Positions 43,732 through 51,107 of a DNA stretch of 64,000 nt are shown here, piece by piece. Below the pieces are notes generated by a model. That model saw nothing but the letters and a program-made list of their open reading frames with translations, was not told the DNA's origin and did no database searches. Numbering within the stretch: position 1 is the stretch's first letter; each line of letters starts with the position of its first letter. The translations under genes were made by a program, and so were the position numbers. Source of the DNA: Paenibacillus rhizovicinus (lineage in GTDB: Bacteria; Bacillota; Bacilli; Paenibacillales; Paenibacillaceae); contig NZ_CP048286.1 in assembly GCF_010365285.1 (NCBI RefSeq), positions 1,631,001 to 1,695,000 of the forward strand. The letters are read 5' to 3'.

Positions 43732-43758
43732 CAAAGTATAGCAAAAAGTTATACTTTG
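43732..43758. promoter_or_regulatory. Operator-like dyad upstream of the YfhP-like gene
   Basis: CAAAGTATA (43732-43740), nine bases, TATACTTTG (43750-43758): a perfect 9-bp inverted repeat in AT-rich DNA, 60 bp before the start codon. It shares the arms AAAGTAT/ATACTTT with the dyad at 14016. Confidence 0.55.
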
Positions 43759-43818
43759 TTATATTTTACACAAAAAATGCAGATTTCATCGCATGCATAC
43801 TCAAGGAGGTTCTGTGCT

Positions 43819-44805
43819 ATGGATAGCGGAACGCATTTGGTCTTCGGCATCGGTCTAGCGGGTCTGGCGTCGATCGACCCGGCTGTCGCTTCGGACCAGA
43901 CGCTCTACGCCGCCGTGTTACTTGGTACGGTCATCGGTTCCCAGGCTCCGGATTTGGACGGTTTACTAAGACTCAAGAGCAATGCCGCTTATATCCGCAA
44001 CCACCGCGGGGCTTCGCATTCCATTCCCGCCATCGCGATTTGGGCCGTCGTCATTACGCTGCTGATCGAAACGATATTCCGGTTCAGTCCTTCGTGGCTG
44101 CATTTAGGCGGCTGGGTGCTGCTTGCCGTATGTGTCCACGTGTTCTCGGATTTGTTCAACACCTATGGCACGCAGGCGGCAAGGCCTTTCACGCAGAAAT
44201 GGATATCCTGGAACATTATCCATATTTTCGATCCCGTTATTTTCGTCTCCCATCTGATTGCCATCACGTTATGGGCGCTGCGAATCGGCGATCCGACGAT
44301 TATTTTCCCGCTGCTGTATGCCTTCCTGATCGTGTACTATATATGGCGAACCGTCACCCATAAGGCACTTCAGAAGCGGCTTGTCCAACTGGACCCCGGC
44401 TATCAGAACGGCGATCAGTTCATCTTGATTCCGACCATTTCGCTCTACGACTGGAACGTCGTCAAACGGCGTCCCGACGGCCGCTTCTTCATCGGCGATT
44501 TCCGTCAGGGCAAGCTGCGCTGGATCGATGACGCCAAATGCGAAGAGCATCCGGCCATCGACCGCTCTCGGAACGACCCGTCCATCCGGGCTTTCCTCTA
44601 CTTTACTTCCTTCGCCTGCGCCGAGGTGCAAGAGCATCCGTGGGGGTACGAGGTTCGCTGGTCCGACGTCCGCTACAGGCACCGGAAGCAGTATCCGTTC
44701 GTAGGCGTGCTCGTCATGGATAAAGAATTCAAAACGCTCGGTTCCTATGTCGGCTGGCTAAGTGACGAGAGGCTGCAAAAGCGTCTTCGCATGAATACGT
44801 ACTGA
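43819..44805 (+). CDS. YfhP-like membrane-bound metal-dependent hydrolase (DUF457/YdjM family)
   Basis: A 328-aa protein. The N-terminal membrane domain (about 1-200) carries DUF457 metal-site motifs: DSGTHLVFGIGLAGLA, QAPDLDGLLRLK, RNHRGASHSIPA and VHVFSDLFNTYGTQ. A soluble C-terminal part (200-328, DQFILIPTISLYDWNVVKRR...) resembles that of B. subtilis YfhP. Phospholipase-like activity is often proposed for the family but not certain. AAGGAGG gives ATG 43819; upstream in-frame codons lie in the AT-rich promoter. The hairpin array and a dyad lie before it. Confidence 0.85.
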   Translation: MDSGTHLVFGIGLAGLASIDPAVASDQTLYAAVLLGTVIGSQAPDLDGLLRLKSNAAYIRNHRGASHSIPAIAIWAVVITLLIETIFRFSPSWLHLGGWVLLAVCVHVFSDLFNTYGTQAARPFTQKWISWNIIHIFDPVIFVSHLIAITLWALRIGDPTIIFPLLYAFLIVYYIWRTVTHKALQKRLVQLDPGYQNGDQFILIPTISLYDWNVVKRRPDGRFFIGDFRQGKLRWIDDAKCEEHPAIDRSRNDPSIRAFLYFTSFACAEVQEHPWGYEVRWSDVRYRHRKQYPFVGVLVMDKEFKTLGSYVGWLSDERLQKRLRMNTY

Positions 44806-44850
44806 CAAGCTGCTCTTATCGCCGTCGATTCGGCCGACTTGACTCCATGG

Positions 44851-44882
44851 GCCTCTTCTTGCAAAATAGAAGAGGCTTTTTG
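44851..44882 (+). terminator. Terminator of the YfhP-like gene
   Basis: GCCTCTTCT/AGAAGAGGC with loop TGCAAAAT, then TTTTTG, 45 bp after the stop. Confidence 0.88.
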
Positions 44883-44910
44883 TCGCGTGCTGCGCATGCC
44901 GGAAACCGCG

Positions 44911-44950
44911 AAAAAAAGCAGAAGCTCAAGGTTGCCCTTGAGCTTCTGGA
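44911..44950 (-). terminator. Terminator of the SASP gene
   Basis: On the minus strand AGAAGCTCAAGG pairs with CCTTGAGCTTCT around GCAA, then seven T (44911-44917). Confidence 0.85.
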
Positions 44951-44979
44951 TGTTCACTTCTCGAATATCCGGTTATCGA

Positions 44980-45210
44980 TTAACGGAACTGCGAGGAACC
45001 ACCGGACAATTGTTGCTCGGCGATTTGGACCAATTTACGCGTGATGTAGCCGCCTAGGGAGCCTGCGTCACGAGTAGAGAAGTTGCCATAGTAGCCGTCT
45101 TGCGGAATTTGAATGCCCAGCTCTTGAGCTGCCTCGTACTTCAATTGGCTAAGTGCTGCGCTTGCTTGCGGTACAACCAACGTATTGCTGTTGCTGTTAC
45201 GTCCTGCCAT
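44980..45210 (-). CDS. Alpha/beta-type small acid-soluble spore protein
   Basis: A 76-aa SASP that coats spore DNA and is degraded by GPR at germination. Conserved blocks: LVVPQASAALSQLKYEAAQELGI (with the GPR cleavage context ELGI), GYYGNFSTRDAGSLGGYITRKLVQIAEQQL. A sigma-G promoter is recognisable upstream. A second SASP is at 54709. Confidence 0.95.
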   Translation of the reverse strand: MAGRNSNSNTLVVPQASAALSQLKYEAAQELGIQIPQDGYYGNFSTRDAGSLGGYITRKLVQIAEQQLSGGSSQFR

Positions 45211-45254
45211 GTGGAATTTCTCCTTTCAACTCTTACGATGGTGTGTTGCAAACT

Positions 45255-45284
45255 TATTATGATTCGTTTGCGAGAAGAATATGC
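45255..45284 (-). promoter_or_regulatory. Sigma-G promoter of the SASP gene
   Basis: Read on the minus strand: GCATA (45280-45284), 18 bp, CATAATA (45255-45261), matching the sigma-G consensus GHATR-N18-CATNHTA. It lies about 45 bp before the start codon. Confidence 0.8.
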
Positions 45285-45327
45285 TAAACTCGCTCAAATA
45301 TTTTATTACGTGAAGGAGTAGGTTCTC

Positions 45328-45504
45328 TTGTCCAAGCCAATGGCGCTTTTTTTCTCGATTCTCTCCGTGCTGCTCATGTGTGCCACAGCGATTTCCATCA
45401 GCTATAATGGGTGGGTCGCCTTGCTTTTCTCCCTCTTGACGATATTCAGTATCGGTGCCGGATTTATCGTTAACGCCAAAATGAGACGCCGCAGACAGGG
45501 TTGA
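45328..45504 (+). CDS. DUF5325-like small membrane protein
   Basis: 58 aa starting at TTG 45328 (AAGGAG at 45313): MSKPMALFFSILSVLLMCAT then a second hydrophobic stretch WVALLFSLLTIFSIGAGFIV and a basic end NAKMRRRRQG. Two TM helices with a basic cytoplasmic tail match the DUF5325 (YlaF-like) pattern. The function is unknown. Its stop codon lies inside the terminator stem at 45486. Confidence 0.75.
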   Translation: MSKPMALFFSILSVLLMCATAISISYNGWVALLFSLLTIFSIGAGFIVNAKMRRRRQG

Positions 45505-45530
45505 TCCCCATCTGCGGCGTTTGTCTTTTT
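45486..45530 (+). terminator. Terminator overlapping the end of the DUF5325 gene
   Basis: ACGCCGCAGA (45486-45495) and TCTGCGGCGT (45511-45520) pair, followed by TTGTCTTTTT. The stop codon (45502-45504) is in the loop. Confidence 0.85.
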
Positions 45531-45558
45531 CCTCTATGCGTCTATGCGCCTGCTTCGG

Positions 45559-46545
45559 TTAGCGAGGCAGCAGGAAACCCATTTTCTCTTTGGCACTGCG
45601 AAGCATGTCGTTCGCGACGGTCGATACGTTATCCGCACCCTGCTTCAAGATGTCGTGGATCTCTCCGGAATTCCGAATGTCCGCATACCGCTTCTGAATC
45701 GGCTCCAGCTTCGCGACTACAGCCTCAGCCAAGTCCTTCTTGAACGCGCCGTAGCCTTGTCCTTCGTATTTCGCCTGGATTTCCTCCAGCGTCATGTCCG
45801 CGCAATGCATGTAGATGCTCATCAGATTGCTGACTTCCGGCTTCTCGGCCGGGTTGAACAGCACGTCGCGGCCGGAATCCGTCGTTGCCCGGCTGATTTT
45901 CTTGCGAATGACGTCCGGCGGATCAAGCAGCGCGATGTAGCTGGCCGGATTCGGATTGCTCTTGCTCATCTTCTTGGACGCGTCGTCCAGCGACATGATC
46001 CGTGCGCCGACTTTCGGAATGTACGGCTCCGGAATGGTGAACAAATCGCCGAAGCGCTGGTTGAACCGCTGCGCCAGGTCGCGCGTCAGCTCCAAGTGCT
46101 GCTTCTGGTCGTCCCCGACCGGCACGAGATCCGCGTTATACAGCAAAATATCCGCAGCCATCAGGGTCGGATACACGAACAAGCCCGCACCGACGGAGTC
46201 TTTGCCCGTCGACTTGTCTTTGAATTGCGTCATGCGCTCCAGCTCGCCCATGTAGGCCAGCGTCGTAAACAACCAGCCCAGCTCCGCGTGCGCGGATACG
46301 TGGGATTGCGCAAACACGCTTGCTTTGGCCGGATCGATGCCTGCCGCGATGAAGAGCGCCGCCACCGACTCCGTCTGCTCTCTCAGCGCTGCCGGCTCCT
46401 GCGGCACCGTGATGGCGTGCAGGTCGACGACCATGAAGTAACATTCATGCGTGTCCTGCAGCTTGACGAAATTTTGAATCGCTCCAATGTAGTTGCCCAG
46501 CGTCAGTTGACCGCTCGGCTGAATGCCGGATAATACGCGTCTCAT
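45559..46545 (-). CDS. trpS: Tryptophanyl-tRNA synthetase
   Basis: A 328-aa class I aminoacyl-tRNA synthetase. The HIGH-equivalent is SGIQPSGQLTLGNYIGAI, the KMSKS loop is DDASKKMSKSNPN, and the family blocks MVVDLHAIT and YPTLMAADILLYNADLVPVGDDQKQHLELTRDLA are present. Start ATG 46545 with AGGAGG 9 nt upstream; the frame opening at 46572 is not needed. A Trp-specific T-box leader controls it. Confidence 0.97.
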   Translation of the reverse strand: MRRVLSGIQPSGQLTLGNYIGAIQNFVKLQDTHECYFMVVDLHAITVPQEPAALREQTESVAALFIAAGIDPAKASVFAQSHVSAHAELGWLFTTLAYMGELERMTQFKDKSTGKDSVGAGLFVYPTLMAADILLYNADLVPVGDDQKQHLELTRDLAQRFNQRFGDLFTIPEPYIPKVGARIMSLDDASKKMSKSNPNPASYIALLDPPDVIRKKISRATTDSGRDVLFNPAEKPEVSNLMSIYMHCADMTLEEIQAKYEGQGYGAFKKDLAEAVVAKLEPIQKRYADIRNSGEIHDILKQGADNVSTVANDMLRSAKEKMGFLLPR

Positions 46546-46574
46546 TGAACACAGCCTCCTAATAAACCCCAAAA

Positions 46575-46850
46575 TTTAAACACAAAAAAAGCCCTCCGCC
46601 GCAAGGGACGAGGACCGTGGTGCCACCCTAATTTGTTTGCTGCGCGTCGCAGTCATGCTGTTCGAGACGCGGCAAACCTCCAAGCTTCGTAACGCGAAGC
46701 GAAACGACGATACATACGGAACTCGCAGGAGCTCTTTCCTCATCGCGGCTCGGGGATCCATTCGGTCAATCGGACGCCTGCGCCGGTTCACACCACCCAC
46801 CGGCTCTCTGAAGCGTTCGTCCGCGCTTACTTGTTCCCGTCATTGCTTTA
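46575..46850 (-). ncRNA. T-box leader of trpS (tRNA-Trp sensing)
   Basis: The minus-strand leader contains the T-box core AGGGTGGCACCACGG (around 46615-46630), which pairs with uncharged tRNA acceptor ends, preceded by a long stem I with a GGTGGTGTGAACC apical part. A specifier TGG occurs in GAATGGATCC (around 46754). The competing terminator CCCTTGCGGCGGAGGGC then TTTTTTT lies at 46584-46606. Uncharged tRNA-Trp should favour the antiterminator. Confidence 0.9.
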
Positions 46851-46854
46851 GACG

Positions 46855-46884
46855 ATTATACCTTGCAGGTGGGCTTAAAATCAA
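46855..46884 (-). promoter_or_regulatory. trpS leader promoter
   Basis: Minus strand: TTGATT (46879-46884), 18 bp, TATAAT (46855-46860), directly before the T-box leader. Confidence 0.65.
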
Positions 46885-46893
46885 CAGCGGCTT

Positions 46894-47035
46894 GGGGACC
46901 CCGAGGGAACCTTCCCTCTGGACACCCGGATATTTGTCCGTGACTTCGACAGCGGCGTTCGGGGCGCCATATGGTGCTTGTGCTCGTATTTGTCCCTATC
47001 GGGACAAGACTTTACTTTGTGTTGCGTCCCCTGCG
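46894..47035. repeat. Multi-hairpin repeat, copy A
   Basis: A 142-bp unit containing palindromes GAGGGAACCTTCCCTC and TTGTCCCTATCGGGACAA. It is followed 173 bp later by a near-identical direct copy (B) and at 48823 by a partial inverted copy (C). It shows open frames such as ...ACARICPYRDKTL in all copies, but no start sites; I treat them as repeat shadows. Confidence 0.8.
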
Positions 47036-47041
47036 GGGGCT

Positions 47042-47208
47042 TTCAACTTAAGACTATCCCCCTGAGGGGGACCCCGAGGGAACCTTCCCTCTGGACACCC
47101 GGATATTTGTCCGCGACTTCGACAGCGGCGCTCAGGGCGCTCTGTGGTGCTTGTGCTCGTATTTGTCCCTATCGGGACAAGACTTTACTTTGTGTTGCGT
47201 CCCCTGCG
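47042..47208. repeat. Multi-hairpin repeat, copy B
   Basis: A direct repeat of copy A with scattered differences (for example GGCGTTCGGGGCGCC versus GGCGCTCAGGGCGCT), preceded by a 5' module CTTAAGACTATCCCCC then GAGGGGG that copy C also has. Adjacent hairpins: CCCCCTGAGGGGG, GAGGGAACCTTCCCTC, TTGTCCCTATCGGGACAA. Confidence 0.8.
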
Positions 47209-47238
47209 AGGACCCCGAGACTTGCCACTCCGCTTGCC

Positions 47239-47553
47239 CTAGCCGAGCGTTTTCCAATCCCGCCACTCTTTAGATTCATTCACTTCGTAAATGTCGTTTT
47301 CTCGATTCACGAATTTGTGTATGAAGAGTTCCCTGCGTATCGTTGCGAAGTCTTCGTTCAAGGGCTTAATGAATGCATTGATCTCCTTTTCAGAATACTT
47401 CTTCCGGGCATCAAGTTGATTTGCGAGATGTTCGAGTACGATTAGCCTTTTTTTCAATTGTGACGGCAGATGCACGATGCTGCCCTGTTCGGTGATAAAA
47501 TTTCGCAGTACGGATTGCTTCAACTTTTCGTTTTTTATAGCTTGATCCTGCAT
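47239..47553 (-). CDS. DUF2087 domain protein (putative transcription regulator)
   Basis: A 104-aa basic protein whose core YSEKEINAFIKPLNEDFATIRRELFIHKFVNRENDIYEV is the DUF2087 signature. In other proteins this domain follows ArsR-type HTH domains, so a regulatory role is plausible. The upstream part (KLKQSVLRNFITEQGSIVHLPSQLKKRLIVLEHLANQLD) could be a reduced DNA-binding segment. The gene is clearly more AT-rich than its neighbours. A perfect dyad overlaps its 5' region, consistent with autoregulation. Confidence 0.8.
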   Translation of the reverse strand: MQDQAIKNEKLKQSVLRNFITEQGSIVHLPSQLKKRLIVLEHLANQLDARKKYSEKEINAFIKPLNEDFATIRRELFIHKFVNRENDIYEVNESKEWRDWKTLG

Positions 47554-47568
47554 TCTTTAACCCCCATT

Positions 47569-47590
47569 TAATTAGATATTAATCTAATTA
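47569..47590. promoter_or_regulatory. Operator-like dyad before the DUF2087 gene
   Basis: TAATTAGAT-ATTA-ATCTAATTA, a perfect 9-bp inverted repeat, 16 bp upstream of the DUF2087 start codon, next to its GGGGG ribosome site. A further half-site-like TAATTAGATGATAATC overlaps downstream. Confidence 0.65.
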
Positions 47591-47789
47591 GATGATAATC
47601 AAATTACATCGAGTTGTAAAGCCTTTCTTGACTTCATCACAGGATCTGCCTTGCAACAGGTTGCTTTGCCTGTTTTTCTCCCGGTCCAGGACAAGACTTT
47701 AAACTTTTGCGCATACGATGTACTTAGATTCGGTTTGTCCGCTTGTTCGGCTGGTTAATAGTGAGGGAACAAAGTAAGGAGGGATTCCT

Positions 47790-48794
47790 ATGGCAAGTCC
47801 CTGGTCCACGCCCGGGTCGGAGTCGAAGACTGCTGGCTCTGGATCCACGAAACCAGTTGGTGCCCGGTCTGTTCCGACTGCCCAGCCTTCGAAGAAAAGG
47901 GGCCGGATGGGCATGCTATCCTTTTCGAAGCATTTGTATTGCAGGTTCCAGGACGACGACGTGCAGGCGATGGGGGCGCAGTTGACGTATTATTTGATTC
48001 TTTCTTTCTTTCCTTTCCTGATCTTCATCATCGCCGTGCTCAGCTTCGCCGATTTGACGGTGAACGATGTCATCGACCGCATTCGGCCCGTCATGCCCCA
48101 AGTGTCTACGAAGACGATCAGCGATGCTTTTACGGAAATCCAAAACTCGCGCAGCGGTTCGCTGTTATCCCTCGGCTTGCTCGTGACGCTCTGGTCCGCC
48201 TCGAGCGGCGTGGGCGCGGTCATGAAGGCGCTCAACAAGGCGTACGACGTCGAAGAAACGAGGCCGTTCTGGAAAGTCAAGGCGTACGCGTTGCTGTTTA
48301 CCATCGTCCTTGCGCTCGTAATCGTCTTCAGCCTGGCCATGCTCATCTTCGGACGCGTGACCGGCGACATGCTGTACAAGCAGACACGACTGCCGGGAAA
48401 CCTCGATGCCATCTGGAGCGTTGCCCAGTTCGTACTGCCTGTCGCGGTCATGGCCATCGTCTTCGCCGCGCTATATCTATACGTCCCCAATCTGCGGCTT
48501 CGCTTCCGGGAAGTCATTCCCGGCGCGTTATTCGCGACATTCGGCTGGATTATCACGTCGCTCGCCTTCTCCTTCTACGTCAACAACTTCGGGAACTATT
48601 CCAAAACATACGGCAGCATCGGCGGCATCATCGTCCTGCTGACCTGGCTCTACTTGTCGAGCATCGTCATCGTGGTAGGCGGCGAGATCAACGCAGTGCT
48701 CCATTTTGACCGTCACGGCAAGTCGAAGGAATACAACAAACAGTTCTCCATACCGATTCCGTTCTTCAACAGAAACAAAAAACAGAAGCACTGA
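47790..48794 (+). CDS. YihY/BrkB family membrane protein
   Basis: A 334-aa protein. A Ser/Thr/Pro-rich N-terminus (1-45) precedes the YihY domain: DDVQAMGAQLTYYLILSFFPFLIFIIAVL, WSASSGVGAVMKALNKAYDVEETRPFWK, YVPNLRLRFREVIPGALFATFGWIITSLAFSFYV and YGSIGGIIVLLTWLYLSSIVIVVGGEINAVL. There are six TM helices. It was once annotated as ribonuclease BN in error; the function is unknown. AAGGAGG precedes ATG 47790. It lies with the DUF2087 gene between repeat copies B and C. Confidence 0.9.
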   Translation: MASPWSTPGSESKTAGSGSTKPVGARSVPTAQPSKKRGRMGMLSFSKHLYCRFQDDDVQAMGAQLTYYLILSFFPFLIFIIAVLSFADLTVNDVIDRIRPVMPQVSTKTISDAFTEIQNSRSGSLLSLGLLVTLWSASSGVGAVMKALNKAYDVEETRPFWKVKAYALLFTIVLALVIVFSLAMLIFGRVTGDMLYKQTRLPGNLDAIWSVAQFVLPVAVMAIVFAALYLYVPNLRLRFREVIPGALFATFGWIITSLAFSFYVNNFGNYSKTYGSIGGIIVLLTWLYLSSIVIVVGGEINAVLHFDRHGKSKEYNKQFSIPIPFFNRNKKQKH

Positions 48795-48822
48795 AACTGC
48801 TTCTGTAGAAATAGGCAGCCCC

Positions 48823-49014
48823 GCAGGGGCTTCTAAAAAAGGGTAGCCCCACAAAGGGGCTACCCAAAGAGTATAAAGTCTTGTCCCGATAGGGACAAAT
48901 ACGAGCACAAGCTCGCAAAGGCGCATCAAGCGCCTTTTCCGAGCATACCGACAACTTTCCGGGTGTCCAGAGGGAAGGTTCCCTCGGGGTCCCCCTCTGG
49001 GGGGATAGTCTTAA
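48823..49014. repeat. Multi-hairpin repeat, inverted copy C
   Basis: Carries the reverse complement of copy A/B landmarks: GTCTTGTCCCGATAGGGAC then AAATACGAGCAC (48878-48909), GGGTGTCCAGAGGGAAGG then TTCCCTC (48961-48985) and GGGGGGATAGTCTTAAG. The middle differs and adds hairpins GGGTAGCCCC/GGGGCTACCC (48841-48865) and GGCGC/GCGCC. It may also terminate yihY transcription. It fills 48795-49100, which holds no gene. Confidence 0.75.
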
Positions 49015-49100
49015 GTTTTATAATTCCATACATGGACGTCAGAGTAGGCGGTGCTTCCCGCAGGGTCCGAAACACGACCCGAATGAATACAATTTCCCCA

Positions 49101-51107
49101 TTATTGGATTTGCTTCAAATAAGAAACAAGATCGCTGATTTCCTTCTCGGACAAATCCGACGTGTGCCCATGCTCGTCTCCGGCGCGTTTGATGACGTCC
49201 TCCAATGTTGCGGCGCTGCCGTCGTGCAGATAAGGCGCCGTTGCATAAACGCCTCGGAGCGTCGGCGTATCGAACAAGCCGCGCTCGCGCTTATTGGAAA
49301 ACGCTCCGCGGGCATCGCCGCCGTAATCGACGTCCGCGCTGTTGACCGTACCGACATTATGAAGGAAGGATGTATTGTCCGTAGTCAGCTTCCCGTCTGA
49401 ACCGGTTGCCTTCACGCTGTCGGTCATGACGTCGGCAGCATGGCACATCACGCATTGCGCTTTGCCTTCGAAGATTGCTTTGCCGCGCTCCGCATCCGCC
49501 GTCAATTGTCCATCCTCGGTCCGGAACGGACTTTGCGGCACGGGGAACGCATCCGGCATGGTCATGTAAGCCTTCAAGGCATCAAACAGTTTCTTCGCGT
49601 CCGCAGGAAGCGGCTTAGCCGGATCCACGTCGCTCAACCCGCCCATCTCGCCCTGCACGGTATGAATGTAATCGTCGAATTCATCCCGGCTGCCGTCCCA
49701 CATAAACAAGCCCGTCTCGAACGCCAGCACGTTGCTCGGAATGTTTCGCGGCCCCTTGGCCGTCATAATCGACAACTGATCGACCTCACCGTCGGAATGG
49801 CAGGACGCGCAGCTCATCCAGTTGCTTCCCGTAAGCGCGAAATCATCGGAGTTGGCGCTGTAGAACAGCGTCTTGCCCAGGCGCTGCTGCGCATTCAGCC
49901 GATCTTGACCGATTAGCTTGAGCGGCTTGCCGTCCACGCGTGCCTGGCCGCCTTCCTCGTCCGCAGGCGGAAGCGTCACGACGGTCAAATCATGCGAGCT
50001 CGAGTTGTGAATGTACAGACTGCCGCCATCCTTCGACATGACCATGCCGATCGGCAAGTCTCCCGGCAAATGATGAATAATCTGACCCGCCCTGCCGCCT
50101 CGGGCGATATCGAAGACGAGCAAGTCCTCGCTCCCCCCCATCAGCGCGTAAGCTTTGTTGCCGTCAGGCGAGAATACGATATCGGTCGGGTTGGAAACGA
50201 TAATCGTCTTGCCGAATTTATCCTTCACATCGATCGCTTTAAAAAGTTCCTTGCGCGACTTCGCATCTTCCTGGCCGGTTTGCGCGTCAACGACCGACAG
50301 CGCTGGGAAGATCACTTCCTCGAACTGAACCGGCGTATCCGTATTCGTAAGCAGATGCGCTTCCCACAGCGACTTCCCGTCCGGCGTCAGCCGCAGCTGC
50401 TCCACCGTGTTCGGCTTCCCCTGGCTCTTCTTCCGATCCGGCAAATCCGGAGAATCAGCAAGCTTCTTCGCGCTCAACGGATCCATGGACGCCGTATCGA
50501 AAATCGTCGTAGCCGACGTCAAATAATCCGACACGTACAGCTTTCCGCCGTCCGCCGCAATGGCGACTGCGCGCGGATTAGTCCCCGCCTTGACTTCTTT
50601 GAGCACGGCACGGGATTCCGTATCGACAACGGCCACCGTACCGGATCGATAGTTGGTTACGTACAGCAGCTTGCCGTCCGGGCTTTCGACGATTCCATAC
50701 GGTTCGATTCCCGTCTTCACGGTACCGAGCACGGTTCCTTTATCGATATCCACCCATTCCACGGAATTGGCGTACCGGCAGGTTACGTACAGCGTGGAAC
50801 CGTCAGCCGATAATGCAAGCTCCCGCGGTTCTTTGCCCACGGAGATTTCTTTCTTCACCTTGCGTTCCTTGGCATCGACGACAGACACGGTATTGGTGTC
50901 GCCATTTGCAATGTACAGCGTATCCCCGTCCTTGCTCATGACAATGCTGCTGCCGGATTGGGGCGCGGGAGAGGCAGAATCACCGGAATGCGAACAGCCG
51001 CTTAACAACGCCATAACGGCGAGTGCAGCTGCACCCGCCGTTAGTTTGATCGCCCGCCATCCGTTATTTTGTAATTTTGACCGGAAGAAGAATAGGAGCA
51101 ATCCCAT
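49101..51107 (-). CDS. Two-haem cytochrome c lipoprotein with YVTN beta-propeller
   Basis: A 668-aa exported lipoprotein (ALAVMALLSGC, Cys at about 37). Residues about 50-400 form YVTN-type propeller blades (SKDGDTLYIANGDTNTVSVVDAKERKV, SADGSTLYVTCRYANSVEWVDI, SPDGKLLYVTNYRSGTVAVVDTE). The C-terminal ~270 residues contain two haem c sites, SCASCHSDGEV and QCVMCHAADVM, with LRGVYATAPYLHDGSAATLEDVIK, resembling di-haem cytochrome c peroxidase/MauG-type domains. ATG 51107 has AAAGGA at 10 nt and overlaps the upstream lipoprotein gene by 44 bp, so translation is coupled. Role: extracytoplasmic redox enzyme, substrate unknown. Confidence 0.88.
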   Translation of the reverse strand: MGLLLFFFRSKLQNNGWRAIKLTAGAAALAVMALLSGCSHSGDSASPAPQSGSSIVMSKDGDTLYIANGDTNTVSVVDAKERKVKKEISVGKEPRELALSADGSTLYVTCRYANSVEWVDIDKGTVLGTVKTGIEPYGIVESPDGKLLYVTNYRSGTVAVVDTESRAVLKEVKAGTNPRAVAIAADGGKLYVSDYLTSATTIFDTASMDPLSAKKLADSPDLPDRKKSQGKPNTVEQLRLTPDGKSLWEAHLLTNTDTPVQFEEVIFPALSVVDAQTGQEDAKSRKELFKAIDVKDKFGKTIIVSNPTDIVFSPDGNKAYALMGGSEDLLVFDIARGGRAGQIIHHLPGDLPIGMVMSKDGGSLYIHNSSSHDLTVVTLPPADEEGGQARVDGKPLKLIGQDRLNAQQRLGKTLFYSANSDDFALTGSNWMSCASCHSDGEVDQLSIMTAKGPRNIPSNVLAFETGLFMWDGSRDEFDDYIHTVQGEMGGLSDVDPAKPLPADAKKLFDALKAYMTMPDAFPVPQSPFRTEDGQLTADAERGKAIFEGKAQCVMCHAADVMTDSVKATGSDGKLTTDNTSFLHNVGTVNSADVDYGGDARGAFSNKRERGLFDTPTLRGVYATAPYLHDGSAATLEDVIKRAGDEHGHTSDLSEKEISDLVSYLKQIQ

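Noticed and set aside
46637..47445. Open frames containing GTPREPSLWTPGYLS and ACARICPYRDKTL
   Set aside because: They are translations of the repeat units A and B, lack ribosome sites and recur in the inverted copy in a different context.
47790..48794. Ribonuclease BN annotation for the YihY protein
   Set aside because: The old RNase BN assignment of this family was an error; the sequence is a six-TM membrane protein without nuclease motifs.
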